A stretch of DNA of 64,000 nucleotides from DATDCY01 sp031406795 [NCBI: Candidatus Rokuibacteriota bacterium] (GTDB lineage Bacteria; JAUVQV01), in assembly GCA_031406795.1 (NCBI GenBank), contig JANOHV010000151.1, positions 8,365-72,364 of the forward strand, given 5' to 3'. A model generated the notes under the pieces. The model had not been told where the DNA came from. It made no database searches and was given only the letters and a program-made list of their open reading frames with translations. Of this stretch, positions 18,001-26,727 are shown piece after piece (position 1 is the first letter of the stretch; every line of letters begins with the position of its first letter). Made by a program: the position numbers and the translations under genes.

Positions 18001-18891
18001 GCGGATGCGCCCCCCGGTGCCGGTCTCGGCGCCGGGGAAGGGAGCGACGCCGGTCGGGAAGTTGTGCGTCTCCGCGGTGAAGATCACATGATAGCGTGCC
18101 CGCAGCTCCCGCAGCGGCGAGGGCTGGCCCGGCTCGGCCGGCGCCAGCGTCTGGATGTCGCGGCCCGCGATGCCGCTCGAGTTGTCCTTGAAGGCGATGA
18201 CGCTGTTGCCCGGATTCGCAGTGAGCGTCGACTTGACGATTTCCATCAACGTCTCGGGAATCGGCACCCCGTCGATCACCTGCCGGCCGCGGAAATACCC
18301 GTGCCGCGAGTGCTCGGAGTTCGCGTTGTTCAGGTCCATGATCTCGACGATCGTCGGGTTGCGGCCGTGCTTGTTCACGAAGTAGTCGTGGTAGAAGGCG
18401 CGATCCCGCGCGTCCATCGAAATGCCGGGGATCTTCGCGAGCGCGTCTGGCCCCTGCTCCCTGAGCGGGATCGCGTACACCGCCTCGGGGACGATGCCCG
18501 TCTCGAAGGTGCGCAGCGGCTCGGGGTAGACGCACTCGGTCATCCGGTCGTGCCGCGCGGCGGCAAAAGCCCGCGGGTCTTCGCCGGCCGGGACACGCAG
18601 GCGGCGCGAGCGCTCGACGCGGGTCGCCTGCGGGATGCCGACCGCCCGACAGATCGAGACGAGATTCGACGACCAGGCGGTGGCGAAGTTCAGCCGCGGG
18701 CCGACCTCCACGACGTTGTCGCCGGCGAGGTGCGGCGTATCGGCCACCGAGGCCGAAACAAAGCCGTCGCCGAGGAGTTGGCGGAGTTTTTCGAGGTCGG
18801 CAGGAGCCAGCGGGACGCTCGAAGCAATGTTGAAGCAATACTCGAATTCATCGCTCACCCGGAGGTAGAGCTGCCGGATCGTGTCAGTCAT
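15007..18891 (-). CDS. purL: Phosphoribosylformylglycinamidine synthase, fused PurL-PurQ type
   Basis: A ~1294-residue large-form FGAM synthase for step four of purine synthesis. The N-terminal PurS-like and linker regions lead to two AIRS-type halves (LNNANSEHSRHGYFRG, FTAETHNFPTGVAPFP, IDGGKDSLSM). It ends in a class I glutamine amidotransferase domain with nucleophile Cys in LGICNGCQLFG and His/Glu in MMPHPERCF. A polar insert (NTNRGQSSRRSSA) interrupts the second half. ATG 18891 is used; the in-frame GTG two codons earlier is possible. This fused type is common in gammaproteobacteria and some deltaproteobacteria. Confidence 0.95.
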   Translation of the reverse strand: MTDTIRQLYLRVSDEFEYCFNIASSVPLAPADLEKLRQLLGDGFVSASVADTPHLAGDNVVEVGPRLNFATAWSSNLVSICRAVGIPQATRVERSRRLRVPAGEDPRAFAAARHDRMTECVYPEPLRTFETGIVPEAVYAIPLREQGPDALAKIPGISMDARDRAFYHDYFVNKHGRNPTIVEIMDLNNANSEHSRHGYFRGRQVIDGVPIPETLMEIVKSTLTANPGNSVIAFKDNSSGIAGRDIQTLAPAEPGQPSPLRELRARYHVIFTAETHNFPTGVAPFPGAETGTGGRIRDVQGTGRGGFVVAGTAAYCVANLHIPGYEQPWETPGLEYPGNLARALAIEIEASNGASDYGNKFGEPLIQGFTRSFDLVLPSGERWAYLKPIMFAGGIGQIDERHIAKAEPEKGMRILQIGGPAYRVGFGGGAASSMLQGQNVAELDFNAVQRGDAEMEQKMNRVIRACNEMGAASLIEVIHDQGAGGPGNVLKELVEKTGGRVDVRRIRVGDPTMSVLEIWVAEYQERNGLLVRAANLPRFEAICEREKVGCENLGEVTGDQRFVVEDSRDGSTPEDLDLAEVLGNIPQKTFEDRRIDLKLEPLALPANLTVRAALERVLRLLAVGSKRFLTNKVDRSVTGLIARQQCCGPLQATVADVAVIAQSHFGLSGAATAIGEQPIKLLVSPAAGARMAVGEALTNLVFAKIDGIESVKCSGNWMWAPKLAGEGAAMVDAALALRGAMVALGIAIDGGKDSLSMATKVGPTTVKSPRQLVISAYATMADITKAVTPDLKAPGESVLLLVDLAPGRRRLGGSALAQVFGQLGNEPPDMDDPALVRRAFGVVQGLIGRDLVLAGHDVSDGGVVTTLLEMAFSGNCGFSVALEGHEHPLAEVSVNTNRGQSSRRSSALDDPIAALFAEELGLVIECRHADVEEVNQALAAQQVPCVLLGWTHKEQTVAFHLNGAALLAENMRTLRAIWEETSYRLECLQMNPACAEAERGAIHDRPGPNYHLPFTPQPTAPAVLASTGKPKVAVLREEGSNSDREMAGAFFAAGFEPWDVTMTDLLSGRVSLEGFRGLAAVGGFSYADVPESAKGWAATIRFNERLAAMFDAFYGREDTFSLGICNGCQLFGLIGWVPWRGIAPEVQPRFVHNTSGRFESRWSTVRVLPSRSVLLRGMEGLVFGIPVAHGEGRLIFPDAAIRARVLDDGLAAVAFVDDAGRPTEQYPFNPNGSPGGITAITTPDGRHLAMMPHPERCFLPWQAHWLPEHLRRTLTASPWLKIFQNAREWCRQGV

Positions 18892-19084
18892 GGCCACCGT
18901 ACCCTTGTTGCTGTTTTGTTTGACCTCGCTCTACAAGTTTACACGAAGCGGCGGTCGGAGACACGGTGCTCCCCGGCGTGGGGCGGGCCGGGCCACGGGT
19001 CGGACTCGCGAAGGCGCCCGGGGCGCGTCACCGCAGGCAGAAAATAAGCTACTATTCCGGCAACCCTCTCAGGAGAAAGCGCCA

Positions 19085-20227
19085 ATGTCAGAGAGCCCCT
19101 TGTTCGAACCGACCCTGCTCGGCCGGCAGTGCCTTCGCAACCGCATGGTAATGTCGCCGATGACGCGCAGCCGCAATGGGGAGGGGAACGTCCCCACCGC
19201 ACTGATGGCCGAGTACTACGGCCAGCGCGCCGGAGCGGGGCTCATCGTCACCGAAGGCACGTCGCCTTCGCCCAACGGCGTCGGCTACCCCCGCATCCCC
19301 GGACTTTGGTCGCAGCAGCAGGTCGAAGGCTGGAAGCCGGTCACCGGCGCGGTCCACGCGAAGGGGGGCCGCATCTTCGTGCAGCTGATGCACACTGGCC
19401 GGGTCGGCCATCCGCTCAATCTGCCGCCGGGCGCCGAATTGCTCGCCCCCAGCGCGGTCGCCGCCGCAGGCCAGATGTTCACCGATGCGCGGGGGCTGCA
19501 GGATCACCCGGTGCCGCGCCCGATGACCGACGCCGAAGTGCGCAGCGCCGTCGAGGAGTACGCCAGGGCGGCACAATTCGCCATCGCGGCGGGGTTCGAC
19601 GGCGTCGAACTGCACGGCGCGAACGGGTATCTTCTCGAGCAATTCCTGAGCCCCCAGACCAACCTGCGCACCGACGCCTGGGGTGGGTCGGTCGAAAAGC
19701 GGCTCACTTTCATGCTGGAGGTGACGCAGGCAGTGGCCGCGGCAATCGGTGGGGAGCGCGTCGGCATCCGCCTGTCGCCGTACGGAGTGAACGCCGATAT
19801 GAGGGCTTATCCCGAGATCGAGGAGACGTACACGAAGCTCGCGCCCCAGCTCGCTGCCACCGGGATCGAGTACCTTCACCTGCTCGATCACTCGGCGATG
19901 GGAGCACCCAAGGTCCCGGACGAACTCAAGCGGGCGCTGCGCACGGCGTGGCCGCGCACATTCATCCTCGCCGGCGGCTTCGACCGTGCCAGCGCCGAGG
20001 CCGCGCTTCGGGAAGGACGCGGCGACCTCATCGCCTTCGGCCGGCCGTTTCTGGCCAACCCGGACCTCGTCGTGCGGCTGCAGTGCGGCTTGGCGCTCAA
20101 CGCCCCCGACTACGCGACCTTCTACACCCCGGGCCCGAAAGGGTACACCGACTACGCCACAGCGCCGGGTGCCGCAGGCGCCGATGGCGGATGCGAACCG
20201 GCTGAGAGAGGCGCCGAAGGTGGGTGA
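19085..20227 (+). CDS. Old Yellow Enzyme family NADH:flavin oxidoreductase (NemA-like)
   Basis: A 380-residue FMN-binding TIM barrel. Seen motifs are MSPMTRSR near the start, the HGANGYLLEQFLSP substrate/FMN block, DAWGGSVEKR and a C-terminal GRPFLANPDL phosphate loop. The family reduces activated alkenes, nitro esters and N-ethylmaleimide with NAD(P)H. ATG 19085 has AGGAGA upstream. A dienelactone-hydrolase-like gene starts 17 bp downstream, suggesting a small detoxification or catabolic operon. The substrate is unknown. Confidence 0.9.
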   Translation: MSESPLFEPTLLGRQCLRNRMVMSPMTRSRNGEGNVPTALMAEYYGQRAGAGLIVTEGTSPSPNGVGYPRIPGLWSQQQVEGWKPVTGAVHAKGGRIFVQLMHTGRVGHPLNLPPGAELLAPSAVAAAGQMFTDARGLQDHPVPRPMTDAEVRSAVEEYARAAQFAIAAGFDGVELHGANGYLLEQFLSPQTNLRTDAWGGSVEKRLTFMLEVTQAVAAAIGGERVGIRLSPYGVNADMRAYPEIEETYTKLAPQLAATGIEYLHLLDHSAMGAPKVPDELKRALRTAWPRTFILAGGFDRASAEAALREGRGDLIAFGRPFLANPDLVVRLQCGLALNAPDYATFYTPGPKGYTDYATAPGAAGADGGCEPAERGAEGG

Positions 20228-20243
20228 CAGTTTCCATCGGCGG

Positions 20244-21095
20244 ATGTATTATTCGATCATGTGTAAGACTCTGGCCTTCCTCGTGCTGACGGCGAACCTG
20301 CTCGCGGCGGGGCCGGCCACTGCCGCCGCGCCGGCGGCGCTCCCGCCGGGCGAGGCCGGTGCGAAGGCGGCACTCGAAACCTCGCCCCGCCACCACGAAT
20401 GGGTGGAGTTGCCGGCCTCTGGCGACGCGGGAAGACTCAGTCTTTTCGTCGCCTACCCGGAGCGCAAGGACAAGGCGCCCGTGGTGCTGGTGATCCAGGA
20501 GATCTACGGGCTGACGGACTGGCTTCGGGCTGTCGCCGACCGGCTCGCCGCCGACGGCTTCATCGCGATCGCCCCGGACATGCTCACCGGCCGCGGTCCG
20601 GGAGGCGGGGGTACGGCCACATTCGCCAGCCGCGACGACGCGGTCAAGGCCGTGCGCGAACTTGCCCCGGCCTACGTGACTGCGGCCCTCGACGCGGCGT
20701 CCCGCTACGGGCGCTCCCTGCCGGCGGCCTCGGGAAAGCTCGCAACGATCGGTTTCTGCTGGGGCGGCGCGCAGAGTTTCTTCCATGCGACGGTGCGGCC
20801 GGAACTGAATGCCGCCGTGGTCTATTACGGCAGCTCGCCGGATCTGGCCGCCCTTGCGGCGATTCGCGCTCCGGTGCTCGGACTCTACGGCGAGGACGAC
20901 GCGCGGGTCAACGCAACGGTCGGGCCGGCCGAGGCAAAGATGAAGGAGCTGGGCAAGACTTACCTCACCGCCACCTATCCGGGGGCGGGGCACGGGTTCC
21001 TGCGTGCGCAGGACGGCCGCGAGGGGGCGAACCTGGCCGCGGCGCTCAAAGCCTGGCCCGCAACCGTCGAGTTCCTGAAGAAGCACCTCGAGTAG
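20244..21095 (+). CDS. Exported dienelactone hydrolase-family protein
   Basis: About 283 residues. A signal peptide (MCKTLAFLVLTANLLAAG) is followed by an alpha/beta hydrolase with the DLH triad: Cys in IGFCWGGAQ, Asp in YGEDDARV and His in GAGHGF. The Cys nucleophile separates it from serine esterases. ATG 20244 or 20259 could be the start. It is co-directional and close to the OYE gene. The true substrate is not evident, and a periplasmic site is unusual for chloroaromatic breakdown. Confidence 0.85.
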   Translation: MYYSIMCKTLAFLVLTANLLAAGPATAAAPAALPPGEAGAKAALETSPRHHEWVELPASGDAGRLSLFVAYPERKDKAPVVLVIQEIYGLTDWLRAVADRLAADGFIAIAPDMLTGRGPGGGGTATFASRDDAVKAVRELAPAYVTAALDAASRYGRSLPAASGKLATIGFCWGGAQSFFHATVRPELNAAVVYYGSSPDLAALAAIRAPVLGLYGEDDARVNATVGPAEAKMKELGKTYLTATYPGAGHGFLRAQDGREGANLAAALKAWPATVEFLKKHLE

Positions 21096-21153
21096 CCGCC
21101 CCGCGGCATTCTCACGATCTTCGCCGGGTTTCCGCACATCATGCGCGCCTGTC

Positions 21154-22722
21154 TCAGGTTTGCTTTTGTCGCACGCGGACACTCGGGAACAGCGACCGGT
21201 CGGTGTGCGGCAGGAAGCGCGCCGCCATGAAGCCGTTCATGAACTCGCGACTCTCATTCATTTCCACATAGGTCATCCGTCGCCCGATCTCCTCGATCCG
21301 CACCAGAGCCTCGGCCGACAGCAGCACCCGTTTCGCCCCCTCGAGCGAGGAGTTACCGAGCAGCTGGTATTTTTCCAGCGGTAAGTCGGGCACCATGCCG
21401 ATCGTCACGGCCTTGTCGGCGGCGACGTACGCGCCGAACGCACCGGCAATGAAGAACCGCTCCAGCTCCTCGAACGCGACCCCTGCGGCTTCGGTCATCA
21501 CGCTGAGCATCGTGTACATCGCCGCCTTGCTCAACATCAGGTTGTCCATGTCGGCTTGAGTGAAATGAATCTCCTCGCCGCCGGCGGTGTCGGCGGCCTC
21601 GGCGATGACGAAGCGGGTGCCGCCCTCGCGCACCACAACCCGGGGGCTCGGCGAGGGGAGCACGAACTTGCCTCGCTCGTCGAGGACCCCGGCCGTGAAG
21701 AGTTCGGCCATCAGATCGATCAGCCCGGAGCCGCAGACGCCGCGGGGCGCGCCGCCGCCGATGACGGCAAACGTCGGCAGCATGGTCAGCGGATCGATCG
21801 CGATCCGCTCGATGGCGCCGGGGACCGCGCGCATGCCGTGGCGCACGACGCCCCCCTCGAGCCCCGGTCCGGCCGAGCCGGCGCCGACGAGCAGGAACTC
21901 GCGGTTGCCGACGACGATTTCGGCGTTCGTGCCGATGTCCACCAGCAGCGACACCCGCTCGCGCGTGTGCATGCCGGAGACGAGCACCCCGGCGAGCGCG
22001 TCGCCGCCGACGTAACTGCCGACGTTGGGCAGCACGATGACGGGCGCGGCGGGATTCACGGCGAGCCCCAGCTCCGCGGCGCGCACGACCGGGAAGTGAT
22101 TCGCGACCGGGACGTAGGGCGCCCGGCAGAGATGGAAGGGGTCGAGACCCAGCAGAAAGTGCGCCATCGTGGTGTTGCCGGCAACGCACACGCAGCAGAT
22201 GTCCTCGACCGCGCCGCCCGCCGCGGGCGCGAGTTGCGAAGCGATGTCGCCGATAGCGGCAATCGCGAGCGCCTGAAGACGCTCAAGGCTGCCCGGGTGC
22301 AGACACAGGTGCGTGCGGGCGAGGATGTCCTCCCCGTGCTCCACCTGCGGGTTGAGCACGGAACACTCGCCGAGCGACTCGCCGGTGTCGAGGTCGAGTA
22401 GCGCACCGACGATGTTCGTCGAGCCCAGATCGACGGCGAAACCGAGGTTCCTCGACGGCGCGCTCGCCGGCTCGACGCGCAGCAGCGTCGGCACGGGGAC
22501 GAGGGCAACCGTCGCGACCACGCAAAACTCGGCCGCGCGCAGACGCTGCGGCAGGCCGGCGACAACTCGCAGCGGCACCTGCACGCCGCTCAGTCCCCGC
22601 GCCGCCAGCCAGCCGAGGACCCGATCGAGGTCGGCGGCGTGGTCGGCGCCCGTCGGGTGCGGAAGCTCCAGGCGGATGCTCCTGACAACGGGGCCGTCGA
22701 TCACCGGGGCAGCGCTCGGCAT
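21154..22722 (-). CDS. RACo-like ASKHA ATPase (DUF4445) lacking the N-terminal ferredoxin domain
   Basis: A 522-residue protein matching the reductive activators of corrinoid proteins (RACo/RamA type). The ASKHA ATPase starts at GFAVDLGSTNIVGALLDLD near residue 95; LLVDIGTNAEIVVGN, GAGSAGPGLEGG and FFIAGAFGAY follow. Canonical RACo begins with a [2Fe-2S] ferredoxin domain; here only the linker/middle-like region is present, with no Cys cluster. ATG 22722 shares one base with the stop of the acyltransferase gene, so they are coupled. No corrinoid methyltransferase is in the window. Confidence 0.8.
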   Translation of the reverse strand: MPSAAPVIDGPVVRSIRLELPHPTGADHAADLDRVLGWLAARGLSGVQVPLRVVAGLPQRLRAAEFCVVATVALVPVPTLLRVEPASAPSRNLGFAVDLGSTNIVGALLDLDTGESLGECSVLNPQVEHGEDILARTHLCLHPGSLERLQALAIAAIGDIASQLAPAAGGAVEDICCVCVAGNTTMAHFLLGLDPFHLCRAPYVPVANHFPVVRAAELGLAVNPAAPVIVLPNVGSYVGGDALAGVLVSGMHTRERVSLLVDIGTNAEIVVGNREFLLVGAGSAGPGLEGGVVRHGMRAVPGAIERIAIDPLTMLPTFAVIGGGAPRGVCGSGLIDLMAELFTAGVLDERGKFVLPSPSPRVVVREGGTRFVIAEAADTAGGEEIHFTQADMDNLMLSKAAMYTMLSVMTEAAGVAFEELERFFIAGAFGAYVAADKAVTIGMVPDLPLEKYQLLGNSSLEGAKRVLLSAEALVRIEEIGRRMTYVEMNESREFMNGFMAARFLPHTDRSLFPSVRVRQKQT

Positions 22723-23552
22723 CAACACTCGGCGGTGGCGGAACCTGGCGCCACCTTCCCTCCCCATCCCACGAGGTTCTCCCGGATGAACCCGACGACC
22801 TGCTGGTGCTCGGCCGCGCCGCTGCCCTGGACCCGCAGGGCCTCCCCGAATGCGAAATGCACCGCCTTGGCCGGGTCGATGCTCCCGAACTCCTTCAGGC
22901 AGGCGCCGTTGCCCCAGGCATCGGTCTTGAGCGCCAACGGGACGACCGGAACCTGCGCCCGCTTCGCCAGCTTGATGCCGATCGAGTTGAAGGCGGCCGG
23001 GTCGAACAGCGGCGAGCGCGTCCTCTGGGGGAAGACGACGATCGAAATCCCCGACTGCAGCCGTTCCCTGCCCCCCTCGAAGACCGCGTGCAAGTCCTCG
23101 CGCGGATTGGTGCGGCCGACCACGATCGGGGATCGCGAGCGCATGAGATGTCCGAAGATCGGGTACTCCACCAGTGATTTCTTGACGACGAAGGCGACGC
23201 GCTTGAGCGGCTGGATGATCGTCGGCAGCACGAAGGCCTCGAGCGTGCTCATGTGGTTCCCGATGAAGACGCAGGGCCCCGCGAGCCGGCTGAAGTGTTC
23301 GGTCCCGGTAATCTCGATCCGCACGCCGACATCCTCGAGCGCGCGCAGGACCTGCAGGCTGCTGCGGCTCCAGTCCTCGTCGCTGTAGCGCCCGCGGCGG
23401 GCGCGGTCCGACCCGCTGAACACGAATCCCGCGAAACGAGTGTAAAAACTCAGGCTCGGGAAGCTGCGCGCGAAGAAGGAGCCGGCTCCCGGCACGGTCC
23501 GATAGCAGCCGTCGACAAACCCTGGAGAAAGCGCCCCGGCCCGTTCGACCAT
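22722..23552 (-). CDS. PlsC-superfamily acyltransferase with altered motifs
   Basis: About 276 residues. It has a lysophospholipid-acyltransferase fold: block I is FIGNHMSTLE (NH-x4-E rather than NH-x4-D), and block III is VFPQRTRS rather than the usual FPEGTRS. These changes suggest altered chemistry or specificity. ATG 23552 has AGGGGA five bases upstream and is preferred to the start 26 codons earlier. It is co-translated with the RACo-like ATPase, a pairing I cannot explain from known pathways. Confidence 0.75.
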   Translation of the reverse strand: MVERAGALSPGFVDGCYRTVPGAGSFFARSFPSLSFYTRFAGFVFSGSDRARRGRYSDEDWSRSSLQVLRALEDVGVRIEITGTEHFSRLAGPCVFIGNHMSTLEAFVLPTIIQPLKRVAFVVKKSLVEYPIFGHLMRSRSPIVVGRTNPREDLHAVFEGGRERLQSGISIVVFPQRTRSPLFDPAAFNSIGIKLAKRAQVPVVPLALKTDAWGNGACLKEFGSIDPAKAVHFAFGEALRVQGSGAAEHQQVVGFIRENLVGWGGKVAPGSATAEC

Positions 23553-23776
23553 CGTTGTCCCCTGCTCCAACCACCGTCCGCCGCGATCAGTTCCCGCCAC
23601 TGCGCTGCGCCGAGATAGTAGCAGAGACACCTCTTTGCCGCGATCCGTCGGACGGAGCGCGTCCGTCTGCGGCGTGCTTTTGGGACCGAAGTTCCCCGCC
23701 AGACGACCGAGTACCGGGGGGTTCTGGTAGATTGGGTTGTGAATCGGTGGTCGTTCGATCGGGAAACGGGGGCGCC

Positions 23777-24649
23777 ATGGAGTTCGTATCCTCAGTTGTC
23801 GACCTGGCCAGGAAGCGCCGTTCCTGCCGGAAGTACCTGGAGCGGCCGCTGACCGAGGATGCGTATCGCTCGCTCGAGACCGCCCTCGCTGCGGGCCGCG
23901 AAGGGCCCTTCGGCGGCCGTGCCCGCCTGGCGTTGGTCGCTGCGACCTCGGAGGACCGCGCCGCCCTCAAGGGGCTTGGCACCTACGGCTTCATCAGCGG
24001 TGCGGCCGGTTTCATCCTCGGCGCGATCGAACGCGGCCCCGGGGATCTCGAAGACTACGGCTTTCTGATGGAACGTGCGATCCTGCGGGCGACCGATCTC
24101 GGGCTGGGCACCTGCTGGCTCGGCGGCACGTTCACGAAGAGCGGGTTCGCGAGGAAGATCGTGCTCGCCGAGAGCGAACTGATGCCGGCGGTCGCGGCGG
24201 TCGGGTACGCCGAGGAAGAGAGCTACGCACGGGACCGGATCCGCCGGATGGCGGGCGCGAACTTCCGGCGTCCGTTTGAGGAGCTGTTTTTCGACGCCAC
24301 GTTCGGTGCGTCACTCTCCCTGCCCGATGCCGGAGCCTACGCGGCAGCGCTCGAGTTGGTCCGCTGGGCGCCGTCGGCCTCCAACAGGCAACCCTGGCGG
24401 GTTGTCCGAACCTCCTCCGGATGGCATTTCTATCTCGAACGGACCAGGGGCTACGGCAAGGGGACCATGCTCTTCGCCGTCTTGCAGCTCGCCGATCTGC
24501 AGCGTGTGGACATGGGCATCGCGATGTGCCATTTCGAGCTGGCCGCCCGCGAGGCCGGGTTGCCCGGCGCCTGGGCGGTCGAGGACCCGGCGATCGGGCC
24601 GCCGCACCGCGGGGTGGAATACACGGCGACGTGGCGCCCGGCGCGATGA
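23777..24649 (+). CDS. Nitroreductase-family protein, duplicated-half type
   Basis: A 290-residue protein. It begins with a nitroreductase-like arginine cluster (ARKRRSCRKYLERPLT) and has LGTCWLGGTF. A second half carries the RWAPSASNRQPWR block that binds FMN in this family. The order resembles the 'putative TM nitroreductase' proteins. It probably reduces small electrophiles. ATG 23777 is used with weak upstream GGGGG. A PhnD-type gene follows 82 bp later on the same strand. Confidence 0.75.
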   Translation: MEFVSSVVDLARKRRSCRKYLERPLTEDAYRSLETALAAGREGPFGGRARLALVAATSEDRAALKGLGTYGFISGAAGFILGAIERGPGDLEDYGFLMERAILRATDLGLGTCWLGGTFTKSGFARKIVLAESELMPAVAAVGYAEEESYARDRIRRMAGANFRRPFEELFFDATFGASLSLPDAGAYAAALELVRWAPSASNRQPWRVVRTSSGWHFYLERTRGYGKGTMLFAVLQLADLQRVDMGIAMCHFELAAREAGLPGAWAVEDPAIGPPHRGVEYTATWRPAR

Positions 24650-24731
24650 CGGGGCACGCAATCGGTGCCCTTGTTGAGAATGCTCCGCGCGCGTGGCAGA
24701 ATGGCTCCGGCAGGGTGAAGGAGGCGGGCGC

Positions 24732-25598
24732 ATGAAGAGAGCCATTGTGCTGCTAGCGGCGGGGCTCGTCTTGGTCGGCATCTCAACCTCGTTTGCAGCC
24801 GGGACGCTGCACTTCGTGATCATGTCGCCGGTCGATCCGCAGAAAGAGGGGCTCAAGTACGAAGCCCTGAGCACCTACCTCAGGAGTGCCAACCCGCTGC
24901 TCGGCGACATCAAGCTGCGTGTCGCGAAAAACTACCCCGAGGCGGTCCGTCTTTTCGCGCAGGGAGATGTCGAGGGGATGTTCTCCGGGTCCTTCGTGGC
25001 CTCCGTTCTGATCGCCAAGGGGCTCGCGCGGCCGCTCGCGCGGCCCCTGTTTGCCGGGAATGCCTCGACCTACCGGACCACCATCGTCGCGAAGAAGGGC
25101 GTCGCTCCCTTCGGCGGCATCGCGGACTTCAAAGGCAAACGGGTCGCCTTCTGCCTGCTGGCCTCCGCGGGCGAAGTGTTCGCCCGCAGTCTGCTCCTCC
25201 CTGGCGAGGTTCTCGAGAGCGTCCTCGTCCCGGTCCCGGTCGATTCACACCAGGACGCCCTCGAGGCCGTGCAGGGCGGCGCCGCGGACTACGCGGTGGT
25301 CAAGAGCACGGTCTTCGTTCCCGAGGAGTTCCCGGGGCTGATCGTGGTCGGATCCGATTCCGGAGAGCACCCCGACAACACGCTCATCATGCCGGCCGAG
25401 GCCTTCGAGAAGTACGGCACAATGATCTCCCGGGTGCTCATCGGGCTCGAGGGAGACACGAGCGAGAAGGCCGAAGCGCTGAAGCAGGCCTTCGGCTGCC
25501 GGGGGTTCATCGCGACGGCCGGGATCGACTTTGCGCCCACCTTCACCCTTCTCCGGAAAGCCCGCGTCGACCCGAAGACGTTCGATTTCGTCTTCTGA
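24732..25598 (+). CDS. PhnD/phosphonate-type periplasmic solute-binding protein
   Basis: About 288 residues with a signal peptide (MKRAIVLLAAGLVLVGIST) and a type 2 periplasmic-binding fold. It shows the PhnD-like phrase LSTYLRSANPLLGDIKL near the start, then FKGKRVAFCLLASAGE and AADYAVVKSTVF. ATG 24732 follows AAGGAGG. No ABC permease or ATPase is adjacent, so it may feed a distant transporter or act as a sensor. The ligand could be a phosphonate or another oxyanion; the sequence does not tell. Confidence 0.8.
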   Translation: MKRAIVLLAAGLVLVGISTSFAAGTLHFVIMSPVDPQKEGLKYEALSTYLRSANPLLGDIKLRVAKNYPEAVRLFAQGDVEGMFSGSFVASVLIAKGLARPLARPLFAGNASTYRTTIVAKKGVAPFGGIADFKGKRVAFCLLASAGEVFARSLLLPGEVLESVLVPVPVDSHQDALEAVQGGAADYAVVKSTVFVPEEFPGLIVVGSDSGEHPDNTLIMPAEAFEKYGTMISRVLIGLEGDTSEKAEALKQAFGCRGFIATAGIDFAPTFTLLRKARVDPKTFDFVF

Positions 25599-25752
25599 CT
25601 CCATTCGGTGAATCGGCTTTCGCCGCCTCCCCTCCGGTGCCATGCGTTGTGCTCTCTGCCCGGTTCTTTGCCGGAGGGTGATCAGCGCCCGCGGGGGGGG
25701 TGGAGCCGAGATCGATGCTAGACTGTGACGAGAGAGATCAAGAGGGGGAGCG

Positions 25753-26727
25753 GTGGAAGAGCAGGCGGCGCCGGTGAAAGTGTCCTGTCCTCACTGCGCG
25801 TACACCACCCAGATCTCTCGCAGCCGCATCCCGGCAGGCGGCGCACGGGCCACGTGCCCCAAGTGCGGGGGGGAATTCCGCCTGCGTCCGGCACCGCCGG
25901 AGGAGGGGCTCCCCGCGCCGCTGCCGGCGCCTGTGGCAGAGGCCCTTGCCCCACCGCCTGCCCTCGTCCCGCCGGTGCCCGCGCCGGCCGGAATGGAGTC
26001 ATCCGCGGCTGCGCCTCCCCGCGCGGGGAGATCCGGAAAGGAGAACCGGCAGTACCGGAGGATACCGTTCGCGGTGGACGTCCTCGTGAACAAGGCGATT
26101 CTGATGAAAGCGATCGATATCAGCCAGGGGGGGCTGTACGTGCACACCGGTCGTGCCTTCATACCCGGGAGCACCATCGAGGTCGAGCTGCCGCTCGGCG
26201 CACAGAAGATCTCCGTCAAGGGCAGCGTCCAGCACAACCAGAACGGTGTCGGCATCGGGATCAGGTTCCTCGACCTGAGCAAAGCGCACCAGAACGCGAT
26301 CTTCGAGTTCATGCGCAGCGACCGAGCCGGGGGCGCGAGAGCCGACGTTTCGAGGAAGAGGGTCCTGCTCGTCGACGAAGACGCCATGAAGCGGCGGATG
26401 AGCAAGAGCAAGCTGATTCTCGAGGGCTTCTCCGTCGTCGATGTCGAGGACGGCTTCGAGGCCATCCGGCGGATGGAGGAGGAACCGCCCGACCTCGTGA
26501 TCCTCGACCTGTTCATGCGGAAGATGGACGGCTTCAAGGTGCTCACCATCATCAAGGAGTCCCCGAAGTGGAAGGACATCCCCGTCCTGATCTACTCCTC
26601 GAAAGGTAGTGACCAGATCATGGACAAAGTGCTGGCGGCCGGAGCGACGGAGTTCCTCCTCAAGGCGATGACTTCGCCCACGAAGCTGGCGGAGATCGTC
26701 AAGAAAACCCTCTCCTCCCGAGGCTAG
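25753..26727 (+). CDS. Zinc-ribbon / PilZ / receiver-domain protein
   Basis: A 324-residue, three-part cytoplasmic protein. It has an MJ0042-type zinc ribbon (CPHC...CPKCGGEF, residues 11-40), a Pro/Ala-rich linker, a PilZ domain (about 98-195) and a C-terminal receiver domain (about 204-322). The receiver has the likely phospho-Asp in LVILDLFMRKMDGF and Lys in EFLLKAM. The PilZ part has YRRIPF and DISQGGLYV, so c-di-GMP binding is likely. It could integrate c-di-GMP with phosphorelay input for motility or attachment. The start is GTG 25753 after AGAGGGGGAG. The 3' end overlaps the convergent MFS gene by four bases. Confidence 0.85.
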   Translation: MEEQAAPVKVSCPHCAYTTQISRSRIPAGGARATCPKCGGEFRLRPAPPEEGLPAPLPAPVAEALAPPPALVPPVPAPAGMESSAAAPPRAGRSGKENRQYRRIPFAVDVLVNKAILMKAIDISQGGLYVHTGRAFIPGSTIEVELPLGAQKISVKGSVQHNQNGVGIGIRFLDLSKAHQNAIFEFMRSDRAGGARADVSRKRVLLVDEDAMKRRMSKSKLILEGFSVVDVEDGFEAIRRMEEEPPDLVILDLFMRKMDGFKVLTIIKESPKWKDIPVLIYSSKGSDQIMDKVLAAGATEFLLKAMTSPTKLAEIVKKTLSSRG

